In this document: positions 5,762-10,418 of the stretch, piece by piece | How the letters are laid out: each line of letters opens with the position of its first letter | How positions within the stretch are numbered: position 1 is the first letter of the stretch | From: Bacteroidia bacterium | Lineage (GTDB): Bacteria > Bacteroidota > Bacteroidia > NS11-12g > UBA9320 | NCBI GenBank assembly: GCA_029253325.1 | Contig: JAQWZS010000071.1 | Location: forward strand, 1 to 10,418 | DNA length: 10,418 nucleotides | Direction: 5' to 3' | The notes under the pieces: model-generated | The model's database searches: none | What the model was told of the DNA's origin: nothing | What the model saw: the letters and a program-made list of their open reading frames with translations, nothing else | Made by a program: the position numbers and the translations under genes

Positions 5762-7159
5762 ATGAACCATAGCGAGTATTTTGAGGATGGCATGGAAGAA
5801 AAAGCTAGAAATTTTGAGCAAATGCTCAAAAGTGGCGAGAATTTTTTCTATGACAACGACGAACTTAGTCGTCTCATCGACTACTACTTGGATTTTGATC
5901 AACTCAAAAACGCTACGCGTGCCATTGCTTTTGGAGAACAGCTATACCCCTTTGAAAGCTACTACCAAATTAAAAAATCGGAATTATATATTGCTCAACG
6001 TAACATCAACGGAGCAATAAAACTACTCGAAAAATATCGACAAATTGAACCTCAAAATGTCGAAATATTAAAGCTACTTGGCGACTGTTACACGCTGAGC
6101 TTGCAGTACAAACGTGCTCTAGAAATGTATCTTTTGGCACATAGCATCGATACAAACGATGAAGAAATCCTTATTCGACTTATTCGAATAAACCTTGTGT
6201 TGGGTAAAGAAAAAAAGGCGATGTCTTATCTGAATGCTATTTCAATGGACTTTCTCAAAGACGAATTAAGCATTCAAGAACTTATCAAGTTGTTTATTGA
6301 CATCAATCAATACTCACTTGCTAAGACATACCTTCAAAAGGTTATTGATGAAGATCCATACAACTACAGTGCTTGGTATTTTATGGGGCTCATACACCAA
6401 AGACAAGATCAAAACAAAGAGGCTATTAATGCTTATGAATATTGTATTGCGATAGACGACCAAAATACCATGGGACACCTAGGTAAAGGAAATTGTCTAA
6501 TGGAGCTTGGCGACTACCCAAAAGCGATAGAATTTTTGAAATTATCTCTGGATAATGATGAAACTGATGCTGAGGTATTATGCAATATTGCGGAATGCTT
6601 TGAAAATCTGAAAGATGATAATGCTGCAAAATATCATTACCAGAAGTCGCTAAAAATAAACCCTAATTTATCAGATGCCTATTTTGGCATTGCCTGCATA
6701 TTTAAGCGGAATAATCAATGGAAAGATGCCGAAAGAAACCTTCTAAAGGCCATTGATATTGATCGATATGAAGTAATGTATCATATCGAACTCGCCGAAA
6801 TCTTCTTGATTCGAGAAAACAAAGAGAAATGCTATCACTACTATAACCTAGCATACCAAATTGACCAAGAAACAATAGAAATATTGTTAGACTATGCTCA
6901 TGCTAAATTTGAGTTGGGTGATTTGGAAGATGCCGCACAACTTCTTTTAGAGAATATCGAACACCACGATGAAGATTCTAGAATATATTACCGAATTGCT
7001 TCTTATTCTTTTACGCTTGGAGAGTTTGAAAAAGGCTACAATTTCTTACATGCTGCTCTAAAGCTAAATCCCAGTGAATACATTTTACTCTATGAATTTG
7101 CTCCGTTTTTAGAAAACAACCAAAACATAACTAACATAATCGATATTTACATCAACTAA
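5762..7159 (+). CDS. Tetratricopeptide (TPR) repeat protein
   Basis: A 465-residue cytoplasmic-looking protein, with no signal peptide or membrane segment, built of about eleven TPR units that form a helical scaffold for protein-protein contacts. The 34-residue period is very regular from residue 202 to 439, for example AWYFMGLIHQRQDQNKEAI, AEVLCNIAECFENLKDDNAA and DAYFGIACIFKRNNQWKDAE. Less regular units occupy about 33-200. The first about 30 residues are acidic and unassigned. The start is ATG at 5762; the longer reading from TTG 5741 overlaps the promoter. The comA gene follows 4 bases after the stop, so the two are co-transcribed. The role is unknown: a partner-binding scaffold is all that the repeats show, and a link to sulfonate metabolism is only suggested by the operon. 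Confidence 0.92.
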   Translation: MNHSEYFEDGMEEKARNFEQMLKSGENFFYDNDELSRLIDYYLDFDQLKNATRAIAFGEQLYPFESYYQIKKSELYIAQRNINGAIKLLEKYRQIEPQNVEILKLLGDCYTLSLQYKRALEMYLLAHSIDTNDEEILIRLIRINLVLGKEKKAMSYLNAISMDFLKDELSIQELIKLFIDINQYSLAKTYLQKVIDEDPYNYSAWYFMGLIHQRQDQNKEAINAYEYCIAIDDQNTMGHLGKGNCLMELGDYPKAIEFLKLSLDNDETDAEVLCNIAECFENLKDDNAAKYHYQKSLKINPNLSDAYFGIACIFKRNNQWKDAERNLLKAIDIDRYEVMYHIELAEIFLIRENKEKCYHYYNLAYQIDQETIEILLDYAHAKFELGDLEDAAQLLLENIEHHDEDSRIYYRIASYSFTLGEFEKGYNFLHAALKLNPSEYILLYEFAPFLENNQNITNIIDIYIN

Positions 7160-7163
7160 CCTC

Positions 7164-7931
7164 ATGATCAATCCCGACTTCAATCTCAAAAACATTCCTG
7201 AGCGTCCTTCTAAACCACGAAATAGTGGACTTACAATGGTAATGGATAAAGGCCTTAGCTGCAGACAAGCCGAAGATTTTTTAGAAGTAGCAGCAGATAA
7301 AACTGACATTATCAAACTTGGGTTTGGAACAAGTACAGTAACACCTTCACTCACTAGAAAATTAGAAATATACCAAGAAGCAAAAATTCCTGTTTATTTT
7401 GGTGGAACATTATTTGAAGCCTACGTTATTCGAAATCAGTTTGATGATTACAAAAAGCTACTCGATAAATACAAAATTACCCACGCTGAAGTATCTGACG
7501 GAAGCATGGAGATTAGCGAGGATCAAAAATGTGAATATATCAATTCTCTCGCCAAAGATTTTACGGTCTTAAGTGAGGTGGGTAGTAAAGATGCGGAAAA
7601 AATAATCCCTCCTTACAAATGGATTGCCATGATGAAGGCTGAAATAGCTGCAGGTGCTTGGAAAGTTATCGCAGAAGCTCGTGAAAGCGGTACGGTTGGG
7701 ATATTTAGAAATTCAGGAGAAATACGATCTGGACTGATTGAAGAAATCTTACAACACATCCCTTTGGATACAATTCTTTGGGAAGCTCCACAAAAAGTAC
7801 AGCAAGTGTGGTTTTTAACGCTTTATGGTCATAATGTCAACCTTGGTAACATAGCTCCACACGAAATTATACCATTAGAAACTCTAAGACTAGGCCTAAG
7901 AGGTGATACCTTTGACCACTGGTTAAAATAA
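7164..7931 (+). CDS. comA: Phosphosulfolactate synthase (ComA family)
   Basis: A 255-residue (beta/alpha)8 enzyme of the family that adds sulfite to phosphoenolpyruvate, giving (2R)-3-phosphosulfolactate in the cytoplasm. First known from coenzyme M synthesis in methanogens, it also occurs in bacteria that make sulfolactate or other sulfonates. Seen: GLTMVMDKG at 22-30, IIKLGFGTS at 49-57, VYFGGTLFEA at 77-86, AEVSDGSMEI at 108-117, SEVGSKD at 137-143, MKAEIAAGAWKVIAEARESG at 157-176 and LWEAPQKVQQ at 205-214, all in family order and at normal length. The start is ATG at 7164, 4 bases after the TPR gene. In Bacteroidota the product could feed cysteate and sulfonolipids (capnines) typical of gliding species. 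That link is inference, since no ComB/ComC or cysteate acyltransferase gene is in view. The symbol is the methanogen one and is unrelated to competence ComA. Confidence 0.92.
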   Translation: MINPDFNLKNIPERPSKPRNSGLTMVMDKGLSCRQAEDFLEVAADKTDIIKLGFGTSTVTPSLTRKLEIYQEAKIPVYFGGTLFEAYVIRNQFDDYKKLLDKYKITHAEVSDGSMEISEDQKCEYINSLAKDFTVLSEVGSKDAEKIIPPYKWIAMMKAEIAAGAWKVIAEARESGTVGIFRNSGEIRSGLIEEILQHIPLDTILWEAPQKVQQVWFLTLYGHNVNLGNIAPHEIIPLETLRLGLRGDTFDHWLK

Positions 7932-7934
7932 TTC

Positions 7935-8366
7935 TCATTCAACAATTGGTCGCCTTATCAAAGTAAAATCAATAGGCGTAGACTTGTTGTAATCGGGTCC
8001 TTTATAAGCTAATGTAACGATATATGTCCCATTAGCAGGCACCCTAAATTGAAGCTGATTTGTTTTACTCTTAATTCCTTCTCCAGCAATTGGCTTCATT
8101 TGAATGTCAAATACCTTAACATAAGTTTCTATACCTGACTCATTAATTGTAACGCTAAAAATATAATCATACCCTTTTTCTGCTGGGAATTCGTACTGAT
8201 AGGTACTTTTATTTTTTAATTCTAACTGCTGAGATCTTACATATTTCCACTGCACATTAGGATTTATATCTATTACTTGAGCACTCAATGTATCAAGGCA
8301 ACCCAATAGCCAAAAAAATAAAACTATAGACCTTATATGATTTGATTTAATGAATTGATTCGTCAT
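7935..8366 (-). CDS. Small secreted protein of unknown function
   Basis: A 143-residue protein I do not recognise. The N-terminus is an export signal: MTNQFIKSNHIRSI, then a hydrophobic LFFWLLGCLDTLSAQ ending near residue 30. Cleavage at SA|Q is typical of the phylum, but LLGC with Cys23 could also act as a lipobox, so periplasmic, secreted or lipoprotein are all possible. The mature part, about 113 residues, alternates polar and hydrophobic residues as in a beta-sandwich (YQYEFPAEKGYDYIFSVTIN, then QLQFRVPANGTYIVTLAYKG), resembling small pre-peptidase or carbohydrate-binding-like modules, but no motif proves this. The ATG at 8366 lies within the last codons of a 47-codon ORF, a 20-base overlap that suggests translational coupling. 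It ends 3 bases from the convergent comA stop. Confidence 0.8.
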   Translation of the reverse strand: MTNQFIKSNHIRSIVLFFWLLGCLDTLSAQVIDINPNVQWKYVRSQQLELKNKSTYQYEFPAEKGYDYIFSVTINESGIETYVKVFDIQMKPIAGEGIKSKTNQLQFRVPANGTYIVTLAYKGPDYNKSTPIDFTLIRRPIVE

Positions 8367-8490
8367 CCTTCAAAATTTTATCTTTAAGACGATTAAGTTT
8401 TTCCAATCGTTGTCTAAAATCCTCACAAACAGCAAAAATATCCTGCCTGTATTGGCTATATTGATTATTAACAAAGTCTTGATTATTCAT
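8347..8490 (-). CDS. Small ORF, 47 residues, charged helical peptide
   Basis: An ORF from ATG at 8490 to TAA at 8347, starting 25 bases after the DUF2520 gene and overlapping the start of the next gene by 20 bases. The predicted peptide begins MNNQDFVNNQYSQYRQDIF and continues into a charged, probably helical stretch (DFRQRLEKLNRLKDKILKDD). It has no signal peptide or membrane segment. Its position fills exactly the space between two co-directional genes, with operon-like overlaps, which favours a real gene. No family is recognised. Confidence 0.6.
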   Translation of the reverse strand: MNNQDFVNNQYSQYRQDIFAVCEDFRQRLEKLNRLKDKILKDDESIH

Positions 8491-8515
8491 GATTTGTTAA
8501 AAATAGCTGAAAATT

Positions 8516-9280
8516 TTAGTTAGATCGGATGTAGTCGCTTAATTGTTTATAAATTTCCTTCAACTCTTGATCTTCTAACATGTCAATGTGCTTTTGCATA
8601 ATAATGGAATCGCCTCGCTTTGCTGGGCCTGTCTGCCAGCTTGCGGGATCACGTTCATTTAACCTACTAGCTGTTTCATTAATTATGGGAATTAAATTTT
8701 TAAAATCTAATGCCTCATCTTCTAAATACCTGTGAGCTAGAGTGTACATGAGATTCGTAAAATTATTTGCAAAAACTGCAGCTAAATGATATTTCTCTCG
8801 TTCTAATGAACTAACTTTTTTAGTTTGATTAGAAATTGTATCTGCTAATTTCATGAGGTCTTCAGTTACATCAACTGAGTTGCCTTCAATAAAAATAGGC
8901 ACTTCTAAAAAATCAATACATTTTTCCTTTCTAAGACTTTGTAACGGGTAAAAAACACCATAGTTAAGAGCGTAACTCCTAATTACTTCCATAGAAACAG
9001 GACCTGAAGTATGACAAATAACAGCTTTTAATCCTTTCGGAAGCTCCTCTAACACATTAAAATAGGACTCATCATTCACACACAATATCACATAATCTGC
9101 ATTGAAATCAACAGAAGCAACTGAATTCCCATAATATGCACCGAAACGTTTTGCTAATTTTTGAGCTCGATCAGAATTGGAACTTATAACTTGCAAAATT
9201 TGATGCCCCGCTCGATCGAATGCTTGGGCAAGATTGGTGGCCACATTTCCACTACCTATGAATATAATTTTATGTCCCAA
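8516..9280 (-). CDS. Rossmann-like / DUF2520 domain protein (putative NAD(P)-dependent oxidoreductase)
   Basis: A 254-residue protein of the family that pairs a Rossmann-like nucleotide-binding domain with a C-terminal helical DUF2520 domain, related to F420-dependent NADP oxidoreductases and 6-phosphogluconate/ProC-like dehydrogenases. Seen: the dinucleotide motif IIFIGSGNVATNLA with Gly9, Gly11 and Ala14; DYVILCVND at about 62-70; CHTSG at 89-93; YPLQSL; AAVFANNFTNLMYTLA; and TGPAKRGD in the helical domain. The substrate is unknown. The start codon is TTG at 9280: a stop lies two codons upstream and no later start preserves the glycine motif. It overlaps the 3' end of the cytochrome c biogenesis gene by 11 bases, so translation is probably coupled. 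The small ORF follows on the same strand. Confidence 0.9.
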   Translation of the reverse strand: MGHKIIFIGSGNVATNLAQAFDRAGHQILQVISSNSDRAQKLAKRFGAYYGNSVASVDFNADYVILCVNDESYFNVLEELPKGLKAVICHTSGPVSMEVIRSYALNYGVFYPLQSLRKEKCIDFLEVPIFIEGNSVDVTEDLMKLADTISNQTKKVSSLEREKYHLAAVFANNFTNLMYTLAHRYLEDEALDFKNLIPIINETASRLNERDPASWQTGPAKRGDSIIMQKHIDMLEDQELKEIYKQLSDYIRSN

Positions 9281-10418
9281 GCTTTAACTCTAATCTATTC
9301 CAAGTTGCTATTCCAAAACCAACAACCATCAATATTGTCCCTAACCAAAGTAAATTAATATATGGAAAAACAATCCCTTTCATAACTATAAACTTAGGCT
9401 GAGGTGTAGTTTCTGCAATTTCAAGAACAGCCATGGGTTTGTCATTTTCGGTTGGTCTGATCTCAAAACCAAATCGTAATCCTGCCTCTGCAACTTCCTC
9501 TCGAATACTAAAATATGTATTGGAATTTATTCCAAAAATTGGTGCTGCAGTAAGCTGGTTTTCTCCCTGTTTTATCGTTAACATAGCCTTAGCTAATGTC
9601 GTATTCTTAAGCCCAATAGACTTCCCATCGCTTTGTTCTACACCTGTAAATACAACTGTTCCATTAGTTGTCTGAATACTATCCCCCTTTTCAATTGGAT
9701 ACTCTTTTACATTTTTCCAATCAATACTGTCAGAGGCTGGTTTTGGCAAGGATGTTATATGTGTGTATACGTCATAGGTCAAATAATGCCTTGTATCAGG
9801 ATTAGGAAGAATTCCTCCCATGTCTTCATTAATCTGAGTATTGGGGAGCAACGTGAAAGATTCCTCTCCATCAATGGATTCGTAATTTACCTTAAAATAA
9901 ATATCATCTCCACTCACACTATCTCCTTGATAAGTCACCATATAGTCCCCTAAACGTGTGGGCTCATTTTTGATTAACAACATATTCTCGCGTCGTGCTT
10001 TCTCATCAAAATTGCCCATTTGTCCACTAAAATCTGCTGTAATCACCTGTTTCTTTGCACTAGATACTAGCACTCCTAGTAACATTAAACCAAATCCAAT
10101 ATGTGCTATAGATGAGCCTGAAAGTTTTACAGATTGAATATATAAAATGATGTAAGTTATATTTCCAACTAAAGCATAAAAACCCGCAAACATGAGTATT
10201 ACAAACATAGGATTAGCTATTTCAAAAAGAAACATCCCTCCCAAAGTTAAAACTACGGCTAGCAATAGGGTAATTAAAATTTCTACGAATAGCTTTCGAA
10301 TGTTAGGCGTATTTTTATATCTAAAAAACTGAGATATGGCCATCAGAACTGCTATAACAATAGCTATTGGCATTTGATACATGTTATAATAACCTATAAC
10401 ATCTTCTGGAGGGACCAT
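9270..10418 (-). CDS. ccmF: Cytochrome c biogenesis protein, CcmF/CcsA-like haem lyase (5' end outside window)
   Basis: The last 382 residues of a multi-pass inner-membrane protein that attaches haem to apocytochrome c in the periplasm. Visible parts: hydrophobic helices at about 14-32, 44-65, 70-94 and 103-120 of the visible part, a soluble periplasmic domain (about 122-345), and a final helix in FPYINLLWLGTILMVVGFGIA. His106 in SSIAHIGFGLMLLG probably corresponds to a CcmF haem-ligand histidine; this is inferred from the family. The large periplasmic domain and the FPYINLLWLG end match CcmF rather than the shorter CcsA, though databases often call these proteins CcsA. The haem-handling WWD segment must lie upstream, beyond 10418. 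It leads an operon with the DUF2520 gene. Confidence 0.9.
   Translation of the reverse strand: MVPPEDVIGYYNMYQMPIAIVIAVLMAISQFFRYKNTPNIRKLFVEILITLLLAVVLTLGGMFLFEIANPMFVILMFAGFYALVGNITYIILYIQSVKLSGSSIAHIGFGLMLLGVLVSSAKKQVITADFSGQMGNFDEKARRENMLLIKNEPTRLGDYMVTYQGDSVSGDDIYFKVNYESIDGEESFTLLPNTQINEDMGGILPNPDTRHYLTYDVYTHITSLPKPASDSIDWKNVKEYPIEKGDSIQTTNGTVVFTGVEQSDGKSIGLKNTTLAKAMLTIKQGENQLTAAPIFGINSNTYFSIREEVAEAGLRFGFEIRPTENDKPMAVLEIAETTPQPKFIVMKGIVFPYINLLWLGTILMVVGFGIATWNRLELKLGT

Noticed and set aside
9161..9358. Plus-strand ORFs opposite the DUF2520 and cytochrome c biogenesis genes (also around 9433-9953)
   Set aside because: They are antisense to clearly conserved genes and have no recognisable features.

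Overview
The window reads as ordinary chromosome of an AT-rich member of the Bacteroidota, most likely a marine-type Cytophagales-like gliding bacterium. The evidence is the repeated promoter element TAnnTTTG (the -7 box of this phylum), the absence of Shine-Dalgarno sequences, a CcmF/CcsA-type haem lyase, a DUF2520 Rossmann protein and a ComA-family phosphosulfolactate synthase. The genus is an inference and cannot be fixed from the sequence alone. Coding density is high and no gene-free gap exceeds about 180 bases. No tRNA, rRNA, CRISPR array, transposase, att site or phage gene was seen.

Left part (1-2078, minus strand): the N-terminal 464 residues of a single-chain glycyl-tRNA synthetase, cut by the window edge, preceded by a promoter that almost touches its start codon. 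Upstream of it lies an isochorismatase-family hydrolase. Middle left (2251-4173, plus strand): a two-gene unit of a polysaccharide flippase and a hexapeptide-repeat acetyltransferase, with no glycosyltransferases in view. Centre (4258-5599, plus strand): rpsT with its own promoter and a strong terminator, then radC, whose likely promoter straddles the rpsT terminator, then a small secreted protein with a strikingly basic tail that turns into an acidic tail in the +1 frame, closed by a second strong terminator.

Right part: a TPR-repeat protein and comA form a tight operon (5762-7931, plus strand) behind a clear promoter containing a 14-base palindrome. This operon meets, tail to tail with only 3 bases between, a minus-strand operon running from the right edge: CcmF/CcsA-like cytochrome c biogenesis protein (5' end outside the window), a DUF2520 protein that overlaps it by 11 bases and starts with TTG, a 47-codon small ORF, and a short secreted protein.

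Functionally the window mixes translation (GlyRS, S20), surface polysaccharide handling (flippase plus acetyltransferase), cytochrome c maturation and sulfonate biosynthesis (ComA, possibly feeding sulfolactate or cysteate for sulfonolipids). I found no convincing new multi-gene system. The best leads are local: the two-frame tail of the small secreted protein, the promoter inside the rpsT terminator, the palindromic promoter of the TPR-comA operon, and an unlisted 47-residue ORF.
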